Source: an uncultured Spirochaetaceae bacterium
GTDB lineage: Bacteria > Spirochaetota > Spirochaetia > Sphaerochaetales > Sphaerochaetaceae
Reading direction: 5' to 3'
Length of the DNA: 32,820 nt
Assembly (NCBI GenBank): GCA_944392705.1
Contig: CALXXO010000009.1
Coordinates: forward strand, 1-32,820
Under the pieces are notes generated by a model. It searched no databases, was not told the DNA's origin, and saw nothing but the letters and a program-made list of their open reading frames with translations. Positions 22,877 through 31,344 of this stretch are shown one piece after another. Position numbers and translations under genes: made by a program. The first letter of the stretch is position 1; each line of letters opens with the position of its first letter.

Positions 22877-24046
22877 TTATAGCTGCTCAATCTGCGGATT
22901 GCTGTTTCTCATCTCCGATATGGCATCGATGTAAAGAGCTTCAACTCTCTTCGCGAATGTCTCGATTGAGAATGCTTCGGCCATACTTCTTGATTCTTCA
23001 GCCATTCTATTCCTGAGGGAACTATCGGTTGTAAGAGTATCTATTGCTTCCTGCATTTCGCCCAGCGAAGCCGGCAGGAATCCGTTTCTGCCGTTTTCAA
23101 CAACACCTTCGAGTACCGGGTCGGAGATGCAGACAAGGGGCAAAGAGGATGCCGCAGCTTCGATGAAGGTCAATCCCTGCGTTTCGCTTCTCGATGCGGA
23201 GATGAATACATCCGATGCTCTATAGCACCTGCTCACTTCATCCTTTCCCAGCATTCCAGTGAATATAGCGCCGGAGCCAATCTCATCATTTAGTATTTCA
23301 AGTGTCTGGCGTACCGGGCCATCTCCGACTATGAGAAGCTTCCTGCCATCCCTTTCCTTCCCGAAAGCTTTCAGCAGCAGTTCTATGTTCTTCTCCGCGG
23401 CAAGGCGGCCGCAGTAGATGAATAGCGTATCGCTTGCCTTTATTCCGTACCTCTTCCTGATTTCGTTTCTCTCTTCTCCGGAAAGCGGGGTTGAATAGAG
23501 CGCCAGGTCTATTCCTGTCGGTATAACGCTGACAGGGCAGGGTACTCCGTAATCTTCCAGAAGATCTTTTACCTTGACTGTAGGGGCAATCATCCTGTCG
23601 ATTTTCTCTGAGACGAACTTCGTATAGAACCTTGCCGCGACAATGCCGACGCGCTTTGAGGGGAAGATGTACCTGGTGTAATCCTCATACATCGTATGGT
23701 AGGTATGGATTATAGGCACATTGAAAAGCTTCTTGAGCTGGAGCGCTATGAAGAAAGTGCTGAATTCGCAGTTCGTGTGGAGGATATCAGGAGCCCAGTA
23801 CTGGACTTCATCGGAGAATGTCACTGCGCTTGGGGCTCTGAGCCGTGCACCGGGATAGATAAGGCCTGCATCATGGGATCCGATGTGGTACACGCCATCC
23901 TCGTAATAGGATTTTCTGTCCTGTGAGAGCGTGGTGACTCTCACCTCATGCCCGAGATTCTCAAGTCCTTTTCTGAGGTTCTCCACAGAAACAACAACGC
24001 CGTTGACAGCACTCTGGTACCAGTCTGATAAGAGCAGTATCCTCAT
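22877..24046 (-). CDS. Family 4 glycosyltransferase, possibly diacylglycerol glucosyltransferase
   Basis: A 389-residue GT-B enzyme. The N-terminal Rossmann half opens MRILLLSDWYQSAVNGVVVS with the nucleotide-sugar transferase loop, and HTYHTMYEDYTRY follows. The C-terminal half has VIPTGID, IYCGRLAAEKN, LLIVGDGP and the E-x7-E motif SRSETQGLTFIEA around residues 283-295. The pattern resembles bacterial processive or mono glucosyl-diacylglycerol synthases of GT4, which build membrane glycolipids, and these lipids are abundant in spirochaetes and mollicutes. The acceptor is inferred only from resemblance. No Shine-Dalgarno is evident before the ATG at 24046. Confidence 0.88.
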   Translation of the reverse strand: MRILLLSDWYQSAVNGVVVSVENLRKGLENLGHEVRVTTLSQDRKSYYEDGVYHIGSHDAGLIYPGARLRAPSAVTFSDEVQYWAPDILHTNCEFSTFFIALQLKKLFNVPIIHTYHTMYEDYTRYIFPSKRVGIVAARFYTKFVSEKIDRMIAPTVKVKDLLEDYGVPCPVSVIPTGIDLALYSTPLSGEERNEIRKRYGIKASDTLFIYCGRLAAEKNIELLLKAFGKERDGRKLLIVGDGPVRQTLEILNDEIGSGAIFTGMLGKDEVSRCYRASDVFISASRSETQGLTFIEAAASSLPLVCISDPVLEGVVENGRNGFLPASLGEMQEAIDTLTTDSSLRNRMAEESRSMAEAFSIETFAKRVEALYIDAISEMRNSNPQIEQL

Positions 24047-24168
24047 ACCCGGATGCTAGCATGGATTGATTGTGCAGGGCAAATCCCCGCTTTTTGATTC
24101 CGATTTCATACATTTCGGGTTATAAATAGCTATATTCAGAAACAATTTACAAAATACGCTTGTTTTGT

Positions 24169-24196
24169 TTTACATCCGTTTTTCCTCTGTTATACT
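24169..24196 (+). promoter_or_regulatory. Promoter of the BMP-type importer operon (extended -10)
   Basis: TTTACA at 24169-24174 and TATACT at 24191-24196 are 16 bases apart, and TG one base before the -10 makes it an extended -10. An ACAAAA / TTTTGT pair at about 24150-24169 overlaps the -35 side and could be an operator. AAAGGAG follows about eight bases before the start codon at 24229. The rest of the 24047-24228 gap shows no riboswitch or gene that I recognise. Confidence 0.75.
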
Positions 24197-24228
24197 GAAA
24201 ATACAAACTGACTAAAAGGAGAAAACAT

Positions 24229-25260
24229 ATGAAGAAGCTTCTCGTCCTTTCTCTTGTTCTCATCCTTCCATTCATGGCATTTGCCCAGGGAAGCGGAGAA
24301 TCTGCAGCAGCCGATGATGGTACAATCCGCATCGCTCTGATTATCGAGAATACAATTGATGACAAGGGCTGGTGCCAGTCGATGCACGATGGTATCACAC
24401 AGGCAATTGCAGAGATGCCGGATAAGAAAATCGAGTACTCCTATGCAGAGAAGATGCTCCCTGTCGATGCCGGATCGATTGCAAGACAGTATGTCGCACA
24501 GGGCTATGATCTAATCATCGCACACGGTGCACAGTACAAGAACCTTGTTCTTGAGATGGCAGAAGAGTATCCGAATGTATCATTTGCTTTCGGAACATCA
24601 TCTGAGATCGGACCGGCGAATGTCTTCACATATATGCCAGAGTCCGAGGAAACTGGTTATATCAACGGTATAATCGCGGGAACTGATACAACTGCAGATA
24701 TTGTAGGTCTTGTTGGTCCTGTAGACTCCGGAGATGCTGCACGCTATAACCGTGGTTTTGTGCTTGGCGTACAGTCCGTCAACCCGGATGCAAAGATACT
24801 TGTCGCACATACTGGTTCCTTCTCCGATTATGTTAAGTCCTCTGAAGTCGCAACATCCCAGCTTGGAAATGGTGCTGATATCCTCACCGGATCATCTCAG
24901 CAGGCTATTGGTGCTCTCCGCGCAACTGCAGAGTCTCCTACAGCTATGTGGGTTGGACAGGATCTTGCACAGCTTACCACAGAGGAAGGCAAGGCAAAGT
25001 GTATAGCAGCTTCCGCATATAACTATGCTGCTGTAGTCAAGGAGCTCGTGGAGAAAATCGAAAACGGAACACTCGGAGGAGAATGCATTCCTATGAACTT
25101 CGCCAACGGCGGATTCGTCTTCGATTACAATCCGGACCTTAAGGCTGAATGGGTATCCCCGGAACTTGAAGCTAAGATCAATGAGACAATTGAGTCCTTC
25201 AAGGCCGATCCGGATGGAACTCTCGCTGATTGGGCGAGCGTGGATTACTCCACTCTCTGA
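24229..25260 (+). CDS. BMP/PnrA-family ABC transporter substrate-binding protein
   Basis: A 343-residue periplasmic protein of the basic membrane protein (Bmp/PnrA/TmpC) family. The signal peptide is MKKLLVLSLVLILPFMAFA followed by QGSGES, with no lipobox cysteine, so it appears to be soluble rather than a lipoprotein as Treponema PnrA is. Family landmarks include DKGWCQSMHDGI, AHGAQYKNLVLEMAEEYPNV, GLVGPVDSGDAARYNRGF and the final VSPEL. PnrA and relatives bind purine nucleosides, while others bind different small ligands. The three following genes complete the importer. A strong promoter, a good AAAGGAG site and a downstream hairpin fit high expression relative to the membrane subunits. Confidence 0.92.
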   Translation: MKKLLVLSLVLILPFMAFAQGSGESAAADDGTIRIALIIENTIDDKGWCQSMHDGITQAIAEMPDKKIEYSYAEKMLPVDAGSIARQYVAQGYDLIIAHGAQYKNLVLEMAEEYPNVSFAFGTSSEIGPANVFTYMPESEETGYINGIIAGTDTTADIVGLVGPVDSGDAARYNRGFVLGVQSVNPDAKILVAHTGSFSDYVKSSEVATSQLGNGADILTGSSQQAIGALRATAESPTAMWVGQDLAQLTTEEGKAKCIAASAYNYAAVVKELVEKIENGTLGGECIPMNFANGGFVFDYNPDLKAEWVSPELEAKINETIESFKADPDGTLADWASVDYSTL

Positions 25261-25275
25261 TTTCATAAGAACATG

Positions 25276-25302
25276 AGCAGGGCTTAGGCCCTGCTTTGCT
25301 TT
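25276..25302 (+). terminator. Hairpin with T-rich tail between binding protein and ATPase genes
   Basis: AGCAGGGC (25276-25283) and GCCCTGCT (25288-25295) pair perfectly around TTAG and are followed by TTGCTTT. It resembles an intrinsic terminator with an imperfect U tract, so partial readthrough to the ATPase gene nine bases later is likely. This would give more binding protein than ATPase. Confidence 0.7.
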
Positions 25303-25310
25303 AATAATCT

Positions 25311-26828
25311 ATGGACAACAGAATAAGATCGCTGAAGATGGAGCACATTACCAAACGATTCCCTGGTGTGCTTGCATCCGACGACATCTCCATAAGCGTT
25401 GGAGAAGGGGAAGTACTGGCCCTTGTCGGGGAGAATGGTGCTGGAAAGACCACGCTTATGAATATCCTGATGGGACTTTATCAGCCTGATGAAGGCAGAA
25501 TACTTATCAACGACCAGCCAGTCAGGTTCCGCGGGCCTGAAGATGCATTCAAGGCGGGACTTGGAATGGTTCACCAGACTTATATGCTGGTTCCGAACAT
25601 GACCGTCACCGAGAATGTGGCTTTAGGTTACAGGAACACAGGTAAGAAGCGCTATGATATCAAGGAAGTGCGGAAGCGTATCGAGGAGGTGTCCTCCCAG
25701 TATGAGCTTCTCGTGAATCCCGATGCGTATATATGGCAGCTGTCAGTCGGAGAGCAGCAGAAAGTAGAGCTTGTGAAGACTCTGTGTCTTGGTGCCCGCT
25801 TCCTGATTCTCGATGAACCGACCTCTGCCCTTACTCCACAGGAGGTCGATGAGCTAATCGTTCTCCTGCAGAGAATGACAAAGGAACTCTCCATAATCTT
25901 CATTTCCCATAAGCTGCAGGAAGTGAAGGCCCTTTCAGATAAAGTCACAATCCTGCGGCATGGCAAGGTCGTTTTCTCCGGCAATACCAGCGAGCACTCT
26001 CCGCAGGAGATTGCCGCGAAGATGACGGGGCACGAGATTATCCTTCCGCGTAATGCCGGTTCTGCAAAAGCTGGAGCTACTGTTCTTTCGGTGGAGAATG
26101 CCGTCGTCATGTCAGACAGGAAGATCCCGGCGCTGAATGGTCTCAACCTTGAAATCAGGGCAGGTGAGATAGTAGGGCTTGCTGGTGTTTCTGGAAACGG
26201 GCAGAGGGAACTTGCAGAAGCTATCAATGGGCTTAGGAAGACCGAAAGCGGCAGGATTGTATTCCTGGGGGAGGATATAGCGAACTGCTCGCCGAGGGAA
26301 ATCATCGACCGTGGTATGGGCTATATCCCCGAGGAGAGGAATACAGAGGGAATTGTTCCTCCTTTCTCTATCAAGGAGAACTTCGTTCTGAAGGATATCG
26401 CTTCACCGTCATTCTCATCCAATGGCTTTGTAAACGGCAAGAAAATCGACAGCACCGCTGAAAAGCTTGTCAGCCGTTTCGATATAAGGTGTCCTGGAAT
26501 AGATACTGCAGCAGGTTCCCTTTCCGGTGGAAACATCCAGAAAGTAATCCTTGCAAGGGAAATTGAGCGTAAGCCTAAATTCCTCGTTGCGGTATATCCG
26601 ACAAGAGGACTTGATATGGGAGCGGTAGAATTCATCCATTCAGAGCTTCTCAAGATAAGGGAAAGCGGTATCGGCATCCTTCTGATTTCCGAAGAGCTCG
26701 ACGAAATCATGAATCTCTCTGACAGAATCGCCGTAATCTACAAGGGCGTCATACAGAAGGTTCTGGACAAGAACGAGGCGACAAGGGAACGCCTTGGAAT
26801 TCTCATGGCGGGGGTGAAGGAAGAATGA
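25311..26828 (+). CDS. Nucleoside-type ABC importer ATPase with two NBDs
   Basis: A 505-residue cytoplasmic protein with duplicated nucleotide-binding domains, as in NupA/YufO and RbsA. NBD1 has Walker A GENGAGKTT near residue 39, signature LSVGEQQ and DEPTSALTP. NBD2 is catalytically weakened as usual for the group: Walker A reads GVSGNGQRE, the signature LSGGNIQ is intact, and the Walker B region reads VAVYPTRGLD with no catalytic Glu. It follows the hairpin and overlaps the first permease by ATGA. There is no clear Shine-Dalgarno; TTTAAT ends five bases before ATG 25311, and an internal ATG at 25338 is an alternative start. Confidence 0.93.
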   Translation: MDNRIRSLKMEHITKRFPGVLASDDISISVGEGEVLALVGENGAGKTTLMNILMGLYQPDEGRILINDQPVRFRGPEDAFKAGLGMVHQTYMLVPNMTVTENVALGYRNTGKKRYDIKEVRKRIEEVSSQYELLVNPDAYIWQLSVGEQQKVELVKTLCLGARFLILDEPTSALTPQEVDELIVLLQRMTKELSIIFISHKLQEVKALSDKVTILRHGKVVFSGNTSEHSPQEIAAKMTGHEIILPRNAGSAKAGATVLSVENAVVMSDRKIPALNGLNLEIRAGEIVGLAGVSGNGQRELAEAINGLRKTESGRIVFLGEDIANCSPREIIDRGMGYIPEERNTEGIVPPFSIKENFVLKDIASPSFSSNGFVNGKKIDSTAEKLVSRFDIRCPGIDTAAGSLSGGNIQKVILAREIERKPKFLVAVYPTRGLDMGAVEFIHSELLKIRESGIGILLISEELDEIMNLSDRIAVIYKGVIQKVLDKNEATRERLGILMAGVKEE

Positions 26829-27910
26829 CAAAGGGTTTCCGTATCGCATTCAGGTTTTCGATAGTGGCAATTGCTGCAATTGCTGCGATTCTGATGGCTT
26901 CAGTTATATTGTGGATGATTGGTGCAGATGTATCTGATACGTTCTATATCATCATCTTCCAGCCGCTGACGAATATGCTTCATCTGTCGGAAGTGCTCAT
27001 AAGGGCTATTCCTCTCTGCATAATCGCCCTTGGTATTTCCGTTGCTTACAGATCCGGAATAATAAATATCGGAGCAGAGGGACAGATGGCTATGGGACTG
27101 CTTGCCTTCACAGGTGTTGCTCTCGCTTTCCCCGATGTTCCACGTCCGCTTCTCCTTCCGCTTGCCATGATAGCTTCGATGATAGGAGGAGGTGTCTGGG
27201 GCTTTATTCCTGGAATCCTGAAGGCTAAGCTGAATGTATCAGAGCTCTTGTCGACTGTAATGCTCAATTACATTGCAGCCCAGTTCTATTCCCTCTGTCT
27301 AAGGACCATTTACCTCGATCCTGCGGAGCAGGTCTATGGAACTGGAACACCGCAGTCGATGAGACTTACTGAGAATATCTGGCTTGGACGTATCTCCGGA
27401 AGACTTCACTATGGAATCATCATAGCGCTGGTACTGGCTGTTCTTATCTATATACTCATGTGGAAAACAACAATAGGCTACAAGATGAGAGCATCAGGCT
27501 CCGGGGCGAGAGCTGCTCGCTATGGAGGAATAAGCGTAGGATTTTATCTTGCAGCTTCAATGGCTATATCGGGAGCATTCGCAGGATTCGCCGGTGGCGT
27601 TGAACTTGCAGGTGTGCACAGGCGTGCGATTGAGGGAATTACGAACAACTATGGTTTCTCAGGTGTCGTAGTTGCTCTTTTCGGTGGCCTGCATCCATTC
27701 GGGATTATTCCGGCATCATTTCTATTCGGCCTTCTGATTTACGGTTCTACGCTCGCGCCATCACAGGTCGGAGTACCTGCGAATATAGTTCAGGTTATGC
27801 AGGGAATAATCATCATCGTGATCGTCACAGCTCAGATGGTTCTTTCCAACACTTATTTCCAGGACAGAGTCTGGAGGAAGTATCAGGCTCTGAGAAAGAA
27901 GGAGGGTTGA
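26825..27910 (+). CDS. ABC importer permease, BMP-associated, first subunit
   Basis: A 361-residue membrane protein of the RbsC/YufP permease superfamily with about nine spans. ITYRSG-type core elements are visible: ISVAYRSGIINIGAEGQMAM, LSTVMLNYIAAQFY and GFSGVVVALFGGLHPFGII. It pairs with the downstream permease to form the channel for the BMP-type binding protein. The start overlaps the ATPase stop (ATGA) and the next gene starts one base after its stop, so assembly is translationally coupled. Confidence 0.93.
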   Translation: MTKGFRIAFRFSIVAIAAIAAILMASVILWMIGADVSDTFYIIIFQPLTNMLHLSEVLIRAIPLCIIALGISVAYRSGIINIGAEGQMAMGLLAFTGVALAFPDVPRPLLLPLAMIASMIGGGVWGFIPGILKAKLNVSELLSTVMLNYIAAQFYSLCLRTIYLDPAEQVYGTGTPQSMRLTENIWLGRISGRLHYGIIIALVLAVLIYILMWKTTIGYKMRASGSGARAARYGGISVGFYLAASMAISGAFAGFAGGVELAGVHRRAIEGITNNYGFSGVVVALFGGLHPFGIIPASFLFGLLIYGSTLAPSQVGVPANIVQVMQGIIIIVIVTAQMVLSNTYFQDRVWRKYQALRKKEG

Positions 27911-27911
27911 G

Positions 27912-28859
27912 ATGCTCGATATCATCACGAATATGCTTTCAATGTGCATACCATTTTCAGTTGCGCTCCTTCTTGCATCCCTTGGTGAGATGTTCAACCA
28001 GAGAGCCGGTGTTTTCAATCTTGGCTGTGAAGGTGTGATGGCAATGGGCGCATTTGTAGGAATGCTGATTCCATTCCTTGCAGGTCAGGGGGGTGCGGTA
28101 GCTCCGGTATACAATGTGCTTGGGTTTGTATCGGCAGCGCTTCTTGGTGTGCTCTTCGGTCTGTTCTTCGGTGTGATAACAGTCACGTTTAGAGCCCCTC
28201 AGGGCATTGCAGGAATAGGTCTGCAGATGTTCGGCGTCGGAACTGCCGGAACACTATTCCGCCACTTCGTCGGAGGAACACAGTCCATACCCGGTATTTC
28301 TGATATCGATATACCGCTATTGTCAAAGATACCGTTCATCGGAGATGTATTCTTTTCCCATAACATAGTCGCATACCTTGCTTATATCCTGGTACCTGTT
28401 GCTTGGTATATTCTCTTCAAGACATACTGGGGATTGAAGGTAAGGGCTGTCGGAACAAATCCGAGAGCCGCAGATTCAATGGGAATCAATGTTACACGTA
28501 CTCGCTATGAAGCTCTGGCACTTGGAGGAGCATTGGCAGGACTTGCAGGAGCCTATCTCTCGATAGCACAGGCGAAGATGTTCTCTGATACCCTTATTTC
28601 CGGAAGGGGCTTCATCGCAGTTGCCCTTGTTTACTTCGGACATTGGCATCCTGTTCAGATAATGGGTGGTGCGTTGCTGTTCACGTTCGCACAGACCTTC
28701 CAGACGGTTGTCCAGAGCATGGGAATATCGTTCCCGTATGAACTTGCAGTCATGCTTCCATATGTGCTTGTAATCGTTGTCCTTTCATTCACATCGCGCA
28801 ACCAGACTACAGCACCAACGGCGCTTGGAAAGCCGTTCAACAGGGAAATCAGGACTTAG
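27912..28859 (+). CDS. ABC importer permease, BMP-associated, second subunit
   Basis: A 315-residue membrane protein, shorter partner of the preceding permease as in YufQ/NupC-type systems. Conserved blocks are SLGEMFNQRAGVFNLGCEG, VRAVGTNPRAADSMGINV and LALGGALAGLAGAYLSIA. GGAGGG is an excellent ribosome site immediately before the ATG. It closes the four-gene importer operon; no enzyme of nucleoside catabolism follows, and the next gene has its own promoter. Confidence 0.93.
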   Translation: MLDIITNMLSMCIPFSVALLLASLGEMFNQRAGVFNLGCEGVMAMGAFVGMLIPFLAGQGGAVAPVYNVLGFVSAALLGVLFGLFFGVITVTFRAPQGIAGIGLQMFGVGTAGTLFRHFVGGTQSIPGISDIDIPLLSKIPFIGDVFFSHNIVAYLAYILVPVAWYILFKTYWGLKVRAVGTNPRAADSMGINVTRTRYEALALGGALAGLAGAYLSIAQAKMFSDTLISGRGFIAVALVYFGHWHPVQIMGGALLFTFAQTFQTVVQSMGISFPYELAVMLPYVLVIVVLSFTSRNQTTAPTALGKPFNREIRT

Positions 28860-28888
28860 TAGTCATTTTCCGCCGCTATCTGTATGAT
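28860..28888 (+). promoter_or_regulatory. Leaderless-type promoter of the RNA methyltransferase gene
   Basis: TAGTCA (28860-28865) and TATGAT (28883-28888) are exactly 17 bases apart and the -10 box ends six bases before the ATG at 28895, so transcription should start on the A of the start codon. No Shine-Dalgarno is present. The -35 box overlaps the stop of the preceding permease gene. Confidence 0.65.
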
Positions 28889-28894
28889 TGTGGT

Positions 28895-30052
28895 ATGGCA
28901 AAGAGAAGAAGCTGTCCACTATTCGGAAGATGCGGCGGATGTGATTATGTTAATGAAAAGTACCCAGATGAGCTTCTGGAAAAGTATCTGACGGAAGAAC
29001 AGTTCCTGTCCCGTTTCTGCAAGGTTTCCCCGATTCTCCCATCACCTGAAATAACTGAATACAGATGCAAAGTGCAGGCTGTATGCTCCTCTCTCGATGG
29101 CAAGCTTGTCACTGGTATCTACAGGAAAGGCAGCCATAAGCTGATTCCCATCAGGTCGTGTCCTTTGGAGGACAGAAGGGCAGGTGAAATCCTTTCGACG
29201 ATAAGGATGCTTGCAGGGCGTTATCATATAAAAGCCTACGATGAGGATAGGGGGACTGGGCACCTTCGGCACGTTCTTGTCAGATGTTCGAAGTATTACG
29301 ATGAAGCGCTTGTTGTGCTTGTGGCATCATCCTTTGATCTCCCATCTGCATCGGATCTGGCGGCGGCAATCCATCAGCGCCATAACTACGTGAAATCCGT
29401 ATCGATTATAGTGAATACGGAAAAGACTTCGATGGTGATTCCGGAGAATGCGAAGGAGGAGGTCATTTACGGCAAAGGGTATATCATGGACCGCCTTTGT
29501 TCCCTGGATTTCCGTATTTCAGCGCTTTCTTTCTATCAGGTGAATCCTAGACAGGCTGAGAATCTATATACAGTCGCTATGAATATGGCAGATCTCAGGC
29601 CTTCCGATATAGTCGTCGATGCCTATTCCGGTACAGGCACAATAGCCCTTATCGCTGCTGCATCCGGAGCGGGTAGAGTAATCGGAGTTGAATCTAATGC
29701 ACAGGCTGTGAAGGATGCAGAGGAAAATGCCAGGATAAATGGCATAGACAATGCAACTTTCATAACAGCAGATGCTTCCAAATGGATGAAGGAGAAGGCG
29801 AAGGAAGGCTTTAGTCCATCCGTCCTTTTTCTCGATCCTCCGCGCTCCGGCGCTACTGAGGAATTCCTTGCAGCTGCAGGGCGTATGGCTCCTGAGAGAA
29901 TCATATATGTATCATGCAACCCTGAAACCCTCGGCCGCGATCTGCGGTACATCCACCGTTTCCTCCCTTACGAGATACGTGCAATCCAGCCTGTCGACCT
30001 ATTCCCAGGCTCAAGCCATATAGAGACAGTAGTGATGATTGATAGAAAATGA
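28895..30052 (+). CDS. TrmA/RlmD-family RNA 5-methyluridine methyltransferase
   Basis: A 385-residue SAM-dependent methyltransferase. An N-terminal iron-sulphur motif CPLFGRCGGC gives C7, C13 and C16, with the fourth ligand at C89 in SCPLED. Then come FYQVNPRQAENLY, the SAM motif VVDAYSGTGTIAL, FLDPPRSGA, and the nucleophile C341 in SCNPETLGRDL. Family enzymes methylate C5 of uridine in 23S rRNA (RlmD/RlmC) or tRNA (TrmA). The iron-sulphur cluster favours RlmD/RlmC over TrmA. The N-terminal TRAM domain usual in RlmD is absent. It is a single gene with its own promoter, unrelated to the flanking importers. Confidence 0.9.
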   Translation: MAKRRSCPLFGRCGGCDYVNEKYPDELLEKYLTEEQFLSRFCKVSPILPSPEITEYRCKVQAVCSSLDGKLVTGIYRKGSHKLIPIRSCPLEDRRAGEILSTIRMLAGRYHIKAYDEDRGTGHLRHVLVRCSKYYDEALVVLVASSFDLPSASDLAAAIHQRHNYVKSVSIIVNTEKTSMVIPENAKEEVIYGKGYIMDRLCSLDFRISALSFYQVNPRQAENLYTVAMNMADLRPSDIVVDAYSGTGTIALIAAASGAGRVIGVESNAQAVKDAEENARINGIDNATFITADASKWMKEKAKEGFSPSVLFLDPPRSGATEEFLAAAGRMAPERIIYVSCNPETLGRDLRYIHRFLPYEIRAIQPVDLFPGSSHIETVVMIDRK

Positions 30053-30275
30053 AAAAGTAGTAACCACACTAATCATTTAGAAACATCATTTGTTTGATTT
30101 TTCTCGTGTATTATCCAGGCTATTATGGTCTGGATTACTTTCATTGAAATAAACCAGCACTTTAAGGGTTTGAAATTTTGTTTGACAGCTTAAATCTTCT
30201 AGTTTAGGCTTTACTTAAATAAATTTAACTTAACTTAAATAAAATTAAGGTAGATTGAAAAAAGGAGATTAGACA
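30053..30275 (+). promoter_or_regulatory. Promoter region with tandem TTAA-rich repeats before the sugar-binding protein gene
   Basis: A weak hairpin ATCCAG (30113-30118) / CTGGAT (30130-30135) may end the methyltransferase transcript. TTGACA (30182-30187) and TAGGCT (30205-30210) are 17 bases apart. Just downstream, ACTTAAATAAA occurs at 30213-30223 and 30233-30243, a 20-base spacing of two helical turns, and TTAAAT-AA-ATTTAA forms a dyad at 30215-30228. These are good operator candidates. AAAGGAG precedes the start. No gene is seen in the gap. Confidence 0.6.
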
Positions 30276-31283
30276 ATGAAGAGGAAGAGCTTATTGGCAT
30301 TTGTTCTGCTCATCGCATTCTCTGCATCTCTATTCGCAGGTGCGGTTTCTGAGAATACTTCAAGTGATGGCACTGCAAAGTACAGAGTTGCAAACCTTGT
30401 AAAACAGCTTGGAACAGCATGGTACCAGAGACAGCAGCTTGGACTTGATGAAATCAATAAAGAAGGAGTTGTTGATGCATTCATGGTAGGTCCGCAGACA
30501 GCTGATCCAGCGGCTCAGGTTCAGATTATGGAAGATCTTATAGCTCAGGGAGTCGATGCTATTACTGTTGTTCCTGTTTCAGTAGAAGCACTTGAACCTG
30601 TCTGTAAGAAAGCACGAGATGCAGGTATTGTTGTTATTTCTCATGAAGCTGCTGGTATGCAGAATGTGGATTACGATGTGGAAGCCTTCGATAATGCCGC
30701 ATATGGCGCATATATGATGGATGTTCTTGCTAAGAATATGGGAGAAGAGGGTGAATATGTTACAACTGTCGGATTCCTGACATCGAAATCCCATATGGAA
30801 TGGACTGATGCTGCAGTTGCAAGACAGCTTGAAGCCTATCCTAATATGACTTGTGTAGCTGATAAGATTGAAGAGAATGATAATTCAAAGACTGGATATG
30901 ATAAGGCGAGAGAGCTTGTAAGGACATATCCAAATCTTAAAGGATTCCTTGTTTCTTCAATGTCTGGAACACAGGGCGTTGGTCTTGCTATAGAGGAGAT
31001 GGGACTTGCTGGAGAGGTAGCAGCAATCGGTACTTGTATTCCTTCTGTGTCCGGACCATTCCTTGAAAGTGGTGCTCTGAGTGCAACAACATTCTGGGAT
31101 CCGGCAGGTGCTGGATATGCGCTCAACAAGGTCGCACAGCTGGTACTGGAAGGAAAGACAATCGAAACAGGTACGGACCTTGGATACAATGGCTACAATT
31201 CAGTTGTTGTCAAAGATAATGTCATATATGGAAACGATATGTTGACAGCAACAAAAGATAACATGGCGGATTATCCATTCTGA
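30276..31283 (+). CDS. Sugar ABC transporter substrate-binding protein (Peripla_BP_4, RbsB-like)
   Basis: A 335-residue periplasmic protein with signal peptide MKRKSLLAFVLLIAFSASLFA followed by GAVSEN and no lipobox. The mature domain is a type I periplasmic binding fold: ADPAAQVQIMEDLIAQGVDA, ITVVPVSVEALEPV, ARDAGIVVISHEA, and a late FWDPAGAGYALNKVAQLVLE. Overall it is close to the rhamnose / AI-2 / ribose binding group, but the loop that in LsrB reads WDSD is SHEA here, so AI-2 is not supported. The following duplicated ATPase of RbsA type completes the importer. A strong hairpin separates the two. Confidence 0.9.
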   Translation: MKRKSLLAFVLLIAFSASLFAGAVSENTSSDGTAKYRVANLVKQLGTAWYQRQQLGLDEINKEGVVDAFMVGPQTADPAAQVQIMEDLIAQGVDAITVVPVSVEALEPVCKKARDAGIVVISHEAAGMQNVDYDVEAFDNAAYGAYMMDVLAKNMGEEGEYVTTVGFLTSKSHMEWTDAAVARQLEAYPNMTCVADKIEENDNSKTGYDKARELVRTYPNLKGFLVSSMSGTQGVGLAIEEMGLAGEVAAIGTCIPSVSGPFLESGALSATTFWDPAGAGYALNKVAQLVLEGKTIETGTDLGYNGYNSVVVKDNVIYGNDMLTATKDNMADYPF

Positions 31284-31296
31284 TTGGATTTTGTTT

Positions 31297-31319
31297 TCTG
31301 GCCGGAATCCCCGGCCAGA
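31297..31319 (+). promoter_or_regulatory. Intercistronic GC-rich stem-loop after the sugar-binding protein gene
   Basis: TCTGGCCGG (31297-31305) and CCGGCCAGA (31311-31319) form a perfect 9-bp stem with a five-base loop. No U tract follows. As at 951-972 it lies between a binding-protein gene and the next importer subunit and probably limits or stabilises transcripts. Confidence 0.7.
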
Positions 31320-31344
31320 CTTGGAAATCAGATAGGAGATAGGT

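Noticed and set aside
24047-24228. Possible purine riboswitch before the BMP-type importer
   Set aside because: No three-way junction or conserved purine-aptamer loops could be found; a plain extended -10 promoter explains the region.
30276-31283. AI-2 (LsrB) binding protein
   Set aside because: Overall fold is similar but the ligand loop reads SHEA rather than the LsrB type WDSD, and no lsr genes are seen.
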